NCBI GenBank assembly: GCA_963697355.1
Contig: CAVONV010000021.1
Coordinates: 124,001 to 188,000 of the forward strand
DNA: 64,000 nucleotides
Origin: CAVONV01 sp963697355
GTDB lineage: Bacteria; Acidobacteriota; Vicinamibacteria; Marinacidobacterales; DATDRI01
Direction of reading: 5' to 3'
Shown: positions 49,089 through 58,708 of the stretch, piece by piece
How positions within the stretch are numbered: the stretch's first letter is position 1
How the letters are laid out: each line of letters opens with the position of its first letter
Made by a program: the position numbers and the translations under genes
The notes under the pieces: generated by a model
What the model was told of the DNA's origin: nothing
What the model saw: only the letters and a program-made list of their open reading frames with translations
Database searches by the model: none

Positions 49089-49955
49089 TCAAGGGGTTGC
49101 GAAGACGACAGCGATATCTCGCATGAAGTGGTGCCCAGCACGGGATTCCAGAGAACACCAAAGCCGGTCGTAGACTTGGCTCGTCCAGCGAACAGGCCGC
49201 GTGGCGCCAAGCAAGGGCAGCTTGCTCACCTTTTGCGAGAGACTTCGAAGCAGCCACATGGGCTCGAGTGGATGCAGCCAATATCCGTAGCCGATCGCGG
49301 CTATCACTTGCAATCCGAGGCTGTCGCCAAGGGACCGCAACGCTCGAAATGAGAACTCGGACTCGTAGCCCCAGGGCCAAGTGCCTTTCCGGATACGGCG
49401 ACGTTTGGCAAGGGTGTAGGCGGTGTATTTCTGGGGAACACTGATGATGAGACGTCCTCCCGAACGCAAGACTCGGCGTTGTTCCTCGACCACTGGTCTC
49501 GGGTCCGAGAAATGCTCGAGGACTCCCTGACTGAAGACGAGATCGAAGGCTTCGTCCTTGAACGGTAAGTCGTGTGCGTCCGCCTGGGCGAGCCCCATGC
49601 CCACTGTGAATGTGCTGGATGCCTCGAGTGCCGTCTTGATGGCTTCGATGGATAGATCAACACCGTGGGCGCGGCAATCCGTTGCTTCGGCTAGGGCAAG
49701 CGAATCGATGGCAGTTCCGCAGCCGACTTCCAGGACGCGAGGACGGTCTCCATCCTGGCCTTTGCCTACGTTGGAGGTCAGTAAGTCGTAGAATCGTTTC
49801 CTCTCTCTTCGATGCCGTTCTATGATGTCGGACATGCGGTGGAAGTCGCCGTCGGCGTATATCCGATCGAAATCCCGAACGGTTCCGAAATTGCGGTCGT
49901 CTCTCCGCCGAGGGTTTGGATTCGTGCCGAGCGTCTGGGCCGGTCCATCCCTCAT
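49089..49955 (-). CDS. SAM-dependent methyltransferase (class I)
   Basis: A 288-residue methyltransferase with motif I VLEVGCGTAIDSLALAEA, an acidic end of strand 2 (VDLSIEAIKTAL), DAHDLPFKDEAFDLVFSQGVLEHF and RVLRSGGRLIISVP. These match Methyltransf_11-type enzymes that modify sugars or small molecules. The first 40 residues are polar and have no signature. It lies opposite the GT-C-like gene and 51 bases from the flippase stop on the same strand. Confidence 0.85.
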   Translation of the reverse strand: MRDGPAQTLGTNPNPRRRDDRNFGTVRDFDRIYADGDFHRMSDIIERHRRERKRFYDLLTSNVGKGQDGDRPRVLEVGCGTAIDSLALAEATDCRAHGVDLSIEAIKTALEASSTFTVGMGLAQADAHDLPFKDEAFDLVFSQGVLEHFSDPRPVVEEQRRVLRSGGRLIISVPQKYTAYTLAKRRRIRKGTWPWGYESEFSFRALRSLGDSLGLQVIAAIGYGYWLHPLEPMWLLRSLSQKVSKLPLLGATRPVRWTSQVYDRLWCSLESRAGHHFMRDIAVVFATP

Positions 49956-50006
49956 CGGATTGCCCTATCCGCCCGACTCAGAATCATGACCGGCATAAGC
50001 CCCATG

Positions 50007-51491
50007 CTATTTCCCCACGATGTGTCCCGTTCTCCTAGTGACTAGCTTTCTAATGCCGGAGGACGTCAGACCGTCCAAGACCAATATGCTACCCAGATAC
50101 GACACTGAACCGAAGAGAGCGAGAACACCGAGTCTCACGCAGGGCGACGGGTAGAAGCTCGCTGGCCCAGCGACGACAACGAACAACGACATCACTGTTG
50201 AACCGAACAACGGCAAAAGCAAGGCTTTGAGCACTGCTGATACCGGCAGATCGATCTCTTTCATGAGGGCACGGAAGTGCCCAATCAATGGAGGGAGAGT
50301 GCTGATGAGGACGCCGATGGCGGCCCCTAGTAGTTGGAGTTTCAGGATGAGAGGAACAATGAACAAGACCATCGCTAGAAGCTGGGCGATCTTCCAGTTG
50401 GTGTCGATCCTAGGCTTACCCAAAGCGTAGAAAACGGCACTCGCAGTTTCGCTAATCGCTTTCAGCACCCCCGCGACGCATAGTACCCGAACAGCCGCCA
50501 CAATGGGGAGCCATCTTTCACCGAGGATGCATCGAACAAAATCCTCCGCGAGAAACAAAGCCGCGAACATCAAAGGGATCGTAGCCAAACTCGTGAGCTT
50601 GAAAACCTCGAGATAGGCTTCTTTGAGCCTGGGCAGATCGTCCTTGAGTTTTGTGTAGGCGGGAAACAAAACGTTGAACAGTGTGTGGGTGAAGTGGGTA
50701 ACCGGAGCCTGCGAGATCTTGTAGGCCATTTGGTAGTAGCCCAGCATCACGACACCGAGTAGTTTCCCGACGAGAATGTCGTCACCTTGAGTCAGCAAGA
50801 AGAGCAGGACGAACGAGGCCAACACCCATTTACCGTAGCCGAACAGTTCTTTCGCCTTGGAAAGCTCGAGGCTGAGCCGGGGTCGGTAGGGAAGAATGAT
50901 GTAGGACACGAGGAGTGTTGTAGCGGCGGCAGCAAGAGATCCCGCGACCAACGCCCATACGTTTCTCGTGATGAACGCCATCGAAACCGTCACTACCGCT
51001 CCTACCAGATGTCCCGTCAATCTGAGAATGGACAACTGGCGGTAACGCAAATCCTTTCTGAGGGCGACGACCATTGGATTGACGAGGACTCTGAGAAGGA
51101 TGAGTAGAGCACAAACCCGCACCACGGCAACGGCTGACGGCTCATCAAAAAAAACCGCGACGAGAGGGGCACTGAGAATCAGCATTGCGGAAAGCGCCGA
51201 CGCACGGAGGATCTCGACGGTCCATGCGGTGTCGAGGTATTTGATGAACTCTTGCCGTTTGTGAATGAGGGCTGCTTCGAATCCAGTCTTGGAGAAAGTC
51301 TCTAGGATTCCGAGCGACAGAACGGCTACGCCCATGAGGCCGAAGTCTTTTGGCAACAGTAGGCGTGCCAGGATGATCGTCTTGATGATGTTTACGGCTC
51401 GCTCGGTAACCGTGAGGCCGAGCGTCCAGGCCACGCCGCGGGTTGCACGCGGGCCGACGGATGGAACGGCTTTGTCTGCTCCGTTTTCCAT
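50007..51491 (-). CDS. Wzx-like lipid-linked oligosaccharide flippase
   Basis: A 494-residue protein with about 12-14 predicted helices of the MOP/polysaccharide transporter superfamily. The N-terminal GVAWTLGLTVTERAVNIIKTIILARLLLPKDFGLMGVA segment and the FNVLFPAYTKLKDDLPRLKEAYLE loop are typical of WzxC-type flippases. It would carry the repeat unit made by the WecA-like enzyme and GTs across the inner membrane. It is separate from the polymerase and kinase genes, about 17 kb away. ATG at 51491. Confidence 0.9.
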   Translation of the reverse strand: MENGADKAVPSVGPRATRGVAWTLGLTVTERAVNIIKTIILARLLLPKDFGLMGVAVLSLGILETFSKTGFEAALIHKRQEFIKYLDTAWTVEILRASALSAMLILSAPLVAVFFDEPSAVAVVRVCALLILLRVLVNPMVVALRKDLRYRQLSILRLTGHLVGAVVTVSMAFITRNVWALVAGSLAAAATTLLVSYIILPYRPRLSLELSKAKELFGYGKWVLASFVLLFLLTQGDDILVGKLLGVVMLGYYQMAYKISQAPVTHFTHTLFNVLFPAYTKLKDDLPRLKEAYLEVFKLTSLATIPLMFAALFLAEDFVRCILGERWLPIVAAVRVLCVAGVLKAISETASAVFYALGKPRIDTNWKIAQLLAMVLFIVPLILKLQLLGAAIGVLISTLPPLIGHFRALMKEIDLPVSAVLKALLLPLFGSTVMSLFVVVAGPASFYPSPCVRLGVLALFGSVSYLGSILVLDGLTSSGIRKLVTRRTGHIVGK

Positions 51492-51896
51492 AGCCGAGCG
51501 CTATTGGACCTCAGAGGTGAATGGGGATCTTCGTCCGGTGAACCGGCGAGATACCCTGGAAAAAAGCGGGCTGGAAAAATTTAGCCTGTGCGTCCGTTCT
51601 TGGGACCATCATTTGAGTCGTCGGTACTGCTTTTGGAGAGATGACTCTAGTATGTAGCACGCTGCCCCTGCGTGCAAGGACGATCGGTCCCTCCAGTCTC
51701 GCCTTTGGGTGCGGTTCGAGGCACGTTTCAGCGACAACTCTCACTCACCCATGACAGCGTGATGATCGTTGATTTCAGGTTACAATCCCCGGACAGGCAA
51801 TGGTCTTCAGTTGCGTTGTCGTGGGTATGGTTAGCCGGTCCATGATTCTCCGGCGGCTTTTTCTTCGGTTCAAGGTTAGTATGGTGTCATCGACAC
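51492..51896. other. 405-base divergent spacer
   Basis: It lies between the flippase gene and the next plus-strand GT4 gene. No open frame, hairpin or repeat looks functional. Promoters are expected in both directions, but none is clear. Confidence 0.5.
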
Positions 51897-53045
51897 ATGA
51901 ATAAGGAAAGAGCCCGCATTCTCTATGTTCATCATCGCGGCGAGATGGGCGGCGCCGAAAGAAGTCTTTTGTCGCTCTTCTCGGTGTTGAACCCCACTCA
52001 ATTCGAGGTGGCCTTTGCCGGGCCGAAAGGAGGACGTTTCACCGAAGCCATGGCGGAGGAAGGGATGTCGCATTTCCCGTTCCAGTTCTCTGGCCTTCGT
52101 CACGTAACATTGCTTTTCAAGAACGTCTTTCTTTTGTCAAAGCTCGTGAGGAAGCACCGCATCGCGTTGATACATAGCAACGGTCCCCAAACCAACCTAC
52201 CCTGCGGTTTGGTGGGAAAGTTCACCGGCGTGCCGATTGTTTGGCACGCCAGAAACCTCCTCCAACCGGGCGTGACGGACTGGGATCGGGTTTTCTCGTC
52301 TCTGACGAATCACATCATCTGCAACTCGCAGGCGATAAGGAACCGGTTCGAGAACAAAAGGGTATACCATACCCATACGTCGGTGGTGCTCAACGCTGTG
52401 GACCAGGCGCGGATTTCGTCGGAGGTGTCGAGCAAGGCTGCCGCGAGAACGAAAGAGGCGTTGCCGGTAGGTGGCTGGATTATTGGAGCGTTCGATCGAC
52501 TGGACCCGGTCAAAGATCACGTGACTATCTTGCGCGCCTTCAAGGAAGTCCACCGCGTTAATCCAAGTGCTCATTTGCTCGTCGTCGGGGAAGCTTTCGA
52601 TGCCCACTCGCAGATAGGACGTCAGCTCGTCGATCTTGCGACAGAGCTCGACCTGGGGAGATTCGTTCACTTTCTCGGATTTCGTCGGGACGTTTTCTCT
52701 TTGATGTCGGCCTGTGATGCAGTCGTGCATGCATCCAAACTCGAGGGCTGCAGCCGCGTCTTGTGCGAGGCTCAGTCGGTGGGCCGGCCCGTAGTGGCAT
52801 CCGACGGTGGAGGTAATCCGGAGCTCGTAGAAGATGGAAAGACGGGATTCTTGTTCCCGGTGGGTGACCATTTGGCACTTGCAAAGCAAGTGCTGCGCAT
52901 CCTCGCCGATCCGGATCTGATGAACAGCTTGAGCTCGGCGGCGAAGAGTAAGGCAATGCGGGATTTTACATTGGAAAGGTACGGTCGTGAGACCGAGCGT
53001 GTTTACCGTTGTCTCCTTTCCACAGGGTCACGGGAGGGAATGTGA
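51897..53045 (+). CDS. GT4 glycosyltransferase
   Basis: A 382-residue GT4 enzyme. RILYVHHRGEMGGAERSLLSLFSVL opens the acceptor domain. HSNGPQTNLPCGLVGKFTGVPIVWHARN, IIGAFDRLDPVKDHVTILRAF and VHASKLEGCSRVLCEAQSVGRPVVAS follow. The last block has a Glu-Gly-Cys-Ser arrangement that varies from the common EGFG. ATG at 51897. It is the first plus-strand gene of a run of five ending at 57336. Confidence 0.9.
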   Translation: MNKERARILYVHHRGEMGGAERSLLSLFSVLNPTQFEVAFAGPKGGRFTEAMAEEGMSHFPFQFSGLRHVTLLFKNVFLLSKLVRKHRIALIHSNGPQTNLPCGLVGKFTGVPIVWHARNLLQPGVTDWDRVFSSLTNHIICNSQAIRNRFENKRVYHTHTSVVLNAVDQARISSEVSSKAAARTKEALPVGGWIIGAFDRLDPVKDHVTILRAFKEVHRVNPSAHLLVVGEAFDAHSQIGRQLVDLATELDLGRFVHFLGFRRDVFSLMSACDAVVHASKLEGCSRVLCEAQSVGRPVVASDGGGNPELVEDGKTGFLFPVGDHLALAKQVLRILADPDLMNSLSSAAKSKAMRDFTLERYGRETERVYRCLLSTGSREGM

Positions 53046-53108
53046 CCCCGTTCCTTTCTCCTGAGGAAGGCGCTCGTAGGATCTGCCCGCAATCTCCGTG
53101 TGCATCGG

Positions 53109-54329
53109 ATGAGAATCTGCGGATTGACTCGATTGACTCTTGCGCATGGCGCAAAAGGCGGCTTGGAGGTCCATGTCAAGACGCTAAGCGAAGGTTTGGT
53201 GCAGTATGGACACGATGTCACACTCGTGACGACTCCCCATCCCGACGGTGTGGATTCCGACGTGAACAATGGTGTGAGAACGTATTACTGTCCCAGCACT
53301 GAGCCGGCGCGTTACTCGGATCTTTGGTGCGATGAGTCATTGCGGCTATTGTCCAACCTCCACGCGAGGGAACCATTCGATGTCGTTTGGGGCGAGCACG
53401 ACGGCGCCTTCTTTTACCTGAAATATGCCAAGAAGAACCTCCAGATCCCGACGGTGACGATCCTTCAGCAGAGCTTTTTGGGTGGACTGCGCTCCCAATG
53501 GGCGGAGGTGAGAAACAACAAGAATCTGGCTCTGCTTTTTATGAAAGAGTTGCCACGCCGTGCTTACGACTACGTTACGAAGGACCTGGTCTACACGGGG
53601 CGAGCGGATGCGGTGATTGCGCCCAGTGAGCAGAGCGCGCGGGACGCAAGGCGAGAGTACTTTCTCGGGCCCAACCGTATTTTCGCCAGCGTCAACGGTG
53701 TCGACGTGAGCCGATTTCGTCCACTCGGGGAAGAAGGTAAGGTGGCTCGGGCCAAGCTCGGATTGTCTGGTTCGAAACGAATGGTGTTCACGGCGTCCCG
53801 CCTCATTAGAGGCAAGGGACTTCATTTGTTGATCCGTGCGTTCAGCGCCATTCTGCGTGAGGTTCCTGAGGCCTTTCTGGTCATTGCGGGTGTGGGCCCC
53901 GCCAAGCAACAACTCGTGAGTCTGGCCGAGGAGACGGGCATTGCGGAGCATGTGCTCTTTTTGGGTTATGTCTCACAAGAGGAGCTGCCCGCCCTCTATA
54001 GCACCTGTGATTTGTTTGTCTACCCGACGATGCTTTACGAGTCTTTCGGAATCTCCGTGGCGGAGGCCATGTCCTGTGCTTGTCCGGTCGTGGCGGCCCG
54101 AAGCGGAGGTATCGCCACTTCCATCGATCACAAAGTCAACGGCTTTCTCTACAGTCCCCACCGGGCGGAGGAGCTCATACACTGGAGTGTCGAAGCGCTC
54201 GTGAACCAAGAATTGGCGAAACGCGTTGCAAAGGCGGCGCGGAGGAAGGCCGAACTGGAGCTCAGCAGCGAACGGATGATCCGGGACACCCTCGGAGTGT
54301 TCGAGTCGGTCACTAGTGTCGGTGATTGA
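53109..54329 (+). CDS. GT4 glycosyltransferase
   Basis: A 406-residue GT4 enzyme: MRICGLTRLTLAHGAKGGLEVHVKTLSEGL, a VTILQQSFLGGLRSQWAEVRNNKN linker, FTASRLIRGKGLHLLIRAFSAIL, and PTMLYESFGISVAEAMSCACPVVAAR with a complete EX7E-like motif. The frame opens at a GTG three codons earlier, but the ATG gives the normal MRI start. It follows the previous GT after 63 bases. Confidence 0.9.
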   Translation: MRICGLTRLTLAHGAKGGLEVHVKTLSEGLVQYGHDVTLVTTPHPDGVDSDVNNGVRTYYCPSTEPARYSDLWCDESLRLLSNLHAREPFDVVWGEHDGAFFYLKYAKKNLQIPTVTILQQSFLGGLRSQWAEVRNNKNLALLFMKELPRRAYDYVTKDLVYTGRADAVIAPSEQSARDARREYFLGPNRIFASVNGVDVSRFRPLGEEGKVARAKLGLSGSKRMVFTASRLIRGKGLHLLIRAFSAILREVPEAFLVIAGVGPAKQQLVSLAEETGIAEHVLFLGYVSQEELPALYSTCDLFVYPTMLYESFGISVAEAMSCACPVVAARSGGIATSIDHKVNGFLYSPHRAEELIHWSVEALVNQELAKRVAKAARRKAELELSSERMIRDTLGVFESVTSVGD

Positions 54330-54427
54330 CAGCTGGGAGTGGCGCTCACACCGAAACCGGCACTAATATCTGTGGTCGTGGAAACAAAGGTTTTGGAAGC
54401 GATAACTCTTCGGCTGAGGTGTGTTCG

Positions 54428-55603
54428 ATGACATCGAATTCCGGAAAACTGGAGGTGCGGGTAGTTGATCTCGAGGCACAAAACGAGCCTTTGCAGGACG
54501 AGCTCCTTGCGGCTCTCGGTCGCGTCATCCGCTCCCAGTCGTTCATATTGGGGCCTGAGGTCGAAAGACTCGAGAAAGACATAGCGTCCCTCAGCGAGAC
54601 GGGATTCGCCATTGGCGTATCATCGGGAACCGACGCTTTGCTCGTCTCGATGATGGCGCTAGGCGTCAGACCCGGTGACGAAGTCGTGACGACGCCCTAC
54701 TCGTTTTTTTCAACAGCAGGTTCCATCGCGAGACTCGGAGCCCGGCCCATCTTTGTCGACATCGAGCCGAGGACCTACAACATCGATCCAAGTAAGATGG
54801 ATGCGGCAATGACGTCCCGCACAAAAGCCATTGTCCCGGTTCATTTATACGGTCAGTGTGCAGACATGGATCCAATCCTCGAGATCGCCCGGGCTCGCGG
54901 TGTTCCAATCATCGAGGATGCGGCTCAAGCCATTGGCGCCGCCTACAAGGATCATCGGCGCGCGGGCAGCATGGGAAGCGTGGGGTGTCTGTCCTTCTAT
55001 CCGACCAAGAACCTTGGTGCACTTGGTGACGCCGGAATGGTGCTGACCAACGATGTCGAGCTTGCCGAAAAAATTAGGATACTAAGGGTTCACGGAGCAG
55101 GCCAACGTTACCACCATCGCGATCTCGGAGGGAACTTCCGTCTGGACTCACTGCAAGCCGCGGTCCTCAATGTGAAGCTTCGGTATTTGGACGGCTGGAC
55201 GAGAAAGCGGCGCGAGAACGCAAAGCGATACAACTCTTTGCTGGAAGAGAGTGGTTTGTGTGAGGAGCCCGGAATAGAAGTGCCTTACGCAAGCTATGAG
55301 AAACAAGACGTGGCTGACTATCATATTTACAATCAATATGTGATACGTGCTCCAGGTCGTGATGCGTTGCGCGAGTACTTGGCATCGAGAGGCATTGGCA
55401 CACAAGTTTACTACCCGGTGCCACTCCACCTTCAAGAGTGTTTCAGCGACCTCGGTCACGAAGTCGGTGACTTTCCTCACGCCGAGGAAGCTTCCCGCGA
55501 GACTCTTGCTCTACCGGTTTACCCGGAGTTGACGGCAAAACAGCAACAGAGAATTGTGGCGGCGATTGGTGAATTCTACGCCGGGAAGAAGTTGAAGAAG
55601 TGA
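54428..55603 (+). CDS. DegT/DnrJ/EryC1-family aminotransferase (WecE-like)
   Basis: A 391-residue PLP sugar aminotransferase. LGPEVERLEKDIA, SSGTDALLVSMMALGV, VHLYGQCADMDPILEIARARGVPIIEDAAQAIGA and FYPTKNLGALGDAGM (PLP lysine K194) are canonical. HRRDLGG-like HHRDLGGNFRLDSLQAAVLNVKLRYLD is also intact. It resembles enzymes making 3- or 4-amino-deoxysugars for O-antigens or glycosides. The ATG at 54428 is taken because the family begins near here; the frame runs 34 codons further upstream. Confidence 0.93.
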   Translation: MTSNSGKLEVRVVDLEAQNEPLQDELLAALGRVIRSQSFILGPEVERLEKDIASLSETGFAIGVSSGTDALLVSMMALGVRPGDEVVTTPYSFFSTAGSIARLGARPIFVDIEPRTYNIDPSKMDAAMTSRTKAIVPVHLYGQCADMDPILEIARARGVPIIEDAAQAIGAAYKDHRRAGSMGSVGCLSFYPTKNLGALGDAGMVLTNDVELAEKIRILRVHGAGQRYHHRDLGGNFRLDSLQAAVLNVKLRYLDGWTRKRRENAKRYNSLLEESGLCEEPGIEVPYASYEKQDVADYHIYNQYVIRAPGRDALREYLASRGIGTQVYYPVPLHLQECFSDLGHEVGDFPHAEEASRETLALPVYPELTAKQQQRIVAAIGEFYAGKKLKK

Positions 55604-55702
55604 TAGGAGCTCGTGACAGGGTCCTGGCAGCAAGCGTATAATCATGGCAAGACAGACATGTCGTTCCCATAGTTACAGATCTTTCTGAAACAGAGTCGAA
55701 TT

Positions 55703-56464
55703 ATGAATCAGGACGATTCCAAGGCCAAGAGTCGAGTGCAGCGGGACCGGGAAGCCCGTATTTACGACTCATCTTTTGTGCCATATGCCCAAGCCGTGGA
55801 GATGCCATCCACTCTACGTCGGATAGGTGCGAGCGAAAGCGATCGTGTTCTCGACGCGGGGGCCGGTACGGGGAGACTCACTCTGGAGTTGGCGGCCCAG
55901 TGCAAGGAAGTCATCGCTGTCGATTTTTCTTTGGAGTCCCTCAAACTCTGTCGAGAGAAATGTGGGCAATCGGCTCGTGGGGGAGTGTATTGGGTTCAAG
56001 CAGACCTCGGCAAACTCCCGTTCAGGTCGGGAGTCTTTGACAAAGTCGGGAGCACTCAGGTTGTTCAAGACCTGCCTTCGGCGGACGACCGCATGCAAAT
56101 GCTCAGCGAGCTCCACCGAGTGATGAAAAAGGGTGGTATAGCAGTCCTCACAACATTCAATTACCCCCTTCCGGAAAAATTAGGCCTCGTGAAGTATGCG
56201 GGAAAGAAGGAAGGCTATCACCACACGGGCGGTTCAATTTATTACTACAGGTTCGACTACCGGGAGTTCAAGGATTTCCTATCCAGTTGTTTCAGGATCG
56301 TGGAATTGTGTGGCATCAGGAACATCCCCGCCAAACCGTTGGGTGAATGGATGCGCCGATGGGGCCTGTTGAAATTCGCCACGGCCGTCGATTTCATGAT
56401 TGAAAAGACTTTCGTCTCGAAACTGACCGGGCGTTTCTTGCTAGCCAAGCTCGTCAAGCCATGA
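55703..56464 (+). CDS. SAM-dependent methyltransferase
   Basis: A 253-residue class I methyltransferase. Motif I VLDAGAGTGRLTLELAAQ, the post-I IAVDFSLESLKLCREK and later LHRVMKKGGIAVLTTFNYP fit Methyltransf_11/25. The segment after it has an aromatic GGSIYYYRFDYREFKDFLSSCF stretch. It is followed immediately by another methyltransferase gene that overlaps by four bases (ATGA). Sugar O- or N-methylation is likely given the neighbours, but the substrate is unknown. Confidence 0.85.
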   Translation: MNQDDSKAKSRVQRDREARIYDSSFVPYAQAVEMPSTLRRIGASESDRVLDAGAGTGRLTLELAAQCKEVIAVDFSLESLKLCREKCGQSARGGVYWVQADLGKLPFRSGVFDKVGSTQVVQDLPSADDRMQMLSELHRVMKKGGIAVLTTFNYPLPEKLGLVKYAGKKEGYHHTGGSIYYYRFDYREFKDFLSSCFRIVELCGIRNIPAKPLGEWMRRWGLLKFATAVDFMIEKTFVSKLTGRFLLAKLVKP

Positions 56465-57336
56465 GTGGTAGCGAGTTGCATCACGTCCGTTGCAACCTCT
56501 GCGGGCAAGATGACGCGGAGTTGCTGATCCTTAGTGACCCGTCTCCCGTTGTTCGTTGCCGGAGGTGTGGCTTGGTCTACCGTAATCCTCGTATGTCGTT
56601 GACAACGGAGGTGAGCCAATACGAAGAAGCGGTGTATACCCAAGAGTACATCGCCAATTGGAGCAAGTTGAGACGTTTCGACGAACAACTCGAGAAAATC
56701 GAGCAATATGCTCAAAGGGGCAAATTGCTCGACATCGGTTGTCAGTTCGGAGAGTTCCTGAAAATGGCGACCGACGCCGGTTGGGAGGCGCAAGGTGTGG
56801 ATCCATCCGTTCAGACCCGTGAGATCGGGAAGAAGCTGGGCTTACGGATATTTCGTGGAACACTGAAAGAAGCGAGCTTTGACTCCGGCTCATATGATGT
56901 GGCGACGATGCTGCTGGTTCTGGATCAGATCCCGGATCCGAAAGCGGAGTTGTTCGAAGTAAAAAGGGTCCTCAGGAAGAAGGGATTCCTTTTCATTAGG
57001 GTTCCCAATGTGGATTGCCATCTCCTTGCGCACCGATTGTTTGAGGTTCTTGGTAGACTGTCTCTGTCACGAACAAACCCCTCCGTCTTTCACATCTATG
57101 GTTTCTCCGCTGCCACGCTTCGAAGACTATTGTTAGAGACCGGGTATCGGGTGCACCAAATCAAGAACTCGAAACCAAGCAAGGCCGACCCCTATCGCAC
57201 GAGTGGCCCCTTCCATGGCGCTGGGGTGGAGCTTGCCAAGACCAGCGTGCATGCATTCGCTCAACTGTTGTACTACGCGAGTTTCGGCAAGCTTCACCTA
57301 GGTAGCTCGATCGAGGCCGTGGCTCAGATTCCTTGA
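56461..57336 (+). CDS. Zinc-ribbon SAM methyltransferase (TylF/Methyltransf_23-like)
   Basis: A 291-residue methyltransferase with an N-terminal zinc ribbon: C11-x2-C14 and C33-x2-C36 (CRRCGLVYRNPR), followed by the SAM motif LLDIGCQFGEFLKMATDAGWEAQGVDPS. The late VFHIYGFSAATLRRLLLETGYRV block is common in these enzymes. Such proteins sit in many polysaccharide clusters and have diverse or unknown substrates. It overlaps the upstream methyltransferase gene by ATGA, and its end lies 29 bases from the convergent Mut7-C gene. Confidence 0.88.
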   Translation: MSGSELHHVRCNLCGQDDAELLILSDPSPVVRCRRCGLVYRNPRMSLTTEVSQYEEAVYTQEYIANWSKLRRFDEQLEKIEQYAQRGKLLDIGCQFGEFLKMATDAGWEAQGVDPSVQTREIGKKLGLRIFRGTLKEASFDSGSYDVATMLLVLDQIPDPKAELFEVKRVLRKKGFLFIRVPNVDCHLLAHRLFEVLGRLSLSRTNPSVFHIYGFSAATLRRLLLETGYRVHQIKNSKPSKADPYRTSGPFHGAGVELAKTSVHAFAQLLYYASFGKLHLGSSIEAVAQIP

Positions 57337-57365
57337 AGAGACCCAAAAGGGCTTCCGGCCCGGCA

Positions 57366-57839
57366 TTAGCTCGAGAAGATAGAGTCGAGCATCTTGTTCA
57401 TATGACATCGATGGGTTCCTCCCCAGAGAATCTTGTCGCAGCGGGGACAGCGCTTGAACTGACTCTGCGTGGAATAGACGTAGGGGGGAACCCTCTCGCG
57501 AACCTCCTCGCGTGAAACGGTCTCGAGAATGGCATTGCAATCCACGCAGCGAGTAAAGAGGGACTGGTTTGGCTCGATGCCGTAGGTCTCGACGACTTGA
57601 CGTAGCTGTTCTCGGAAATCCACGCTTTCCACGAGCAGGCATTGAGACTCGTTGGCGCCGGAGGCAAGTGGCCGGTCTCGGGTAAGTAAGATGCGGTTTT
57701 CGCTGCGAGCAAGCGCAACCAATTGGTGGTCGTCGAGGGAAGTGTCGTAAATGACATCGACCCCAAGGACTCGGAGCCACCGAGCGAGCTTGCCCACCAT
57801 GGCGTCAGCGACAAATCGATGTGTTCCGGATTCAACCAC
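57366..57839 (-). CDS. Mut7-C RNAse domain protein (DUF82)
   Basis: A 157-residue protein of the Mut7-C family. The PIN-like fold starts HRFVADAMVGKLARWLRVLGVDVIYDTSLDD and contains acidic LLTRDRPLA. A zinc-binding part follows (CVDCNAILE and RCPRCDKILWGGTHRC). The family is predicted to be RNA nucleases but has little direct evidence. The GTG at 57839 overlaps the HAD stop by a few bases; the longer open frame runs 31 codons into the HAD gene and is discounted. Confidence 0.85.
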   Translation of the reverse strand: MVESGTHRFVADAMVGKLARWLRVLGVDVIYDTSLDDHQLVALARSENRILLTRDRPLASGANESQCLLVESVDFREQLRQVVETYGIEPNQSLFTRCVDCNAILETVSREEVRERVPPYVYSTQSQFKRCPRCDKILWGGTHRCHMNKMLDSIFSS

Positions 57840-58476
57840 GGCGAGGGCAGAAGGTGTCTGGAAGATGGCCGGCGTTGGGGAGCAAGAGATCCGGTGACGC
57901 TGCTTCCAGCGCTTCTCGAGTGACGTAGGCACTCATGACGCCAATCGTGAAGCTTCCCGTTTGTTGACCCATCGCTATATCCTCGGGTCGATCACCGACG
58001 TAAACGGATCTAGAAACGTCGGCTCCCATCCGCTCGAGAGCGGTTACGAGAGGGGCGGGATGGGGTTTCTTCTCTTTCGTGTCCTCGCAGTATACCCGGG
58101 TGGAGAAGAAATCCACGAGTCGATGTCGTTCGAGCTCTGGGATGACGCGATCACGGTTGCCACTGGTGACGAGTCCGATGGCATAACCGTTTCGGGTTAG
58201 GGCTTCCAGAGTCGCGCGGGCGAAGGGATAGAGCTCGGGGGGGTATTTCCCGTAGGTCCGGCGCCAAATTTGATCTGCGCTGTCCCATTCCGATCGGGGA
58301 ATGCCCAGCCGCCGGTAGGTCTCGTACCAATTGGGATTGTAGGTTTCGTGGAAGCGTTCTTGGTGTCCCTTTATCCCAAAATACCGGAAGACGGCCATGG
58401 AGGCTTTGAATCCTGAAGGGAAGGAGTCTAAGAGCGTGCCGTCCCAGTCGAACAAGACAGCGTCTATGTTCTGCAC
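57832..58476 (-). CDS. HAD-family phosphatase (phosphoglycolate phosphatase-like)
   Basis: A 214-residue HAD enzyme with motif I FDWDGTLLDS (Asp10 and Asp12), a helical cap, motif II GLVTSGNRDRV, motif III lysine in KEKKPHPAPL and motif IV VGDRPEDIAMG. It is the size and shape of PGP- or GPH-type phosphatases; substrate is unknown. Its last three codons overlap the Mut7-C start, so the pair is coupled. No operon partner suggests a pathway. Confidence 0.9.
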   Translation of the reverse strand: MQNIDAVLFDWDGTLLDSFPSGFKASMAVFRYFGIKGHQERFHETYNPNWYETYRRLGIPRSEWDSADQIWRRTYGKYPPELYPFARATLEALTRNGYAIGLVTSGNRDRVIPELERHRLVDFFSTRVYCEDTKEKKPHPAPLVTALERMGADVSRSVYVGDRPEDIAMGQQTGSFTIGVMSAYVTREALEAASPDLLLPNAGHLPDTFCPRRG

Positions 58477-58708
58477 TTTGCAAGTCTAATACGACGAGCG
58501 GTGTGACACCAGGTCAACAGGTTTGGAATCCAAGAAAACGACTGTTGCTTGTATAACAAGTTTACAGTTGTGTTTGTGTCTATCGATGTCGACGGGTCGC
58601 CAAAGGCTTATTTCGCAATGTGTTATGATGATAGGATGTTCGGGTCGTGCTGGTACGTGAATTGCAGTATCGAGGAAAGTCACAAAGCCAAGAGATAAGG
58701 AGTTTGGA

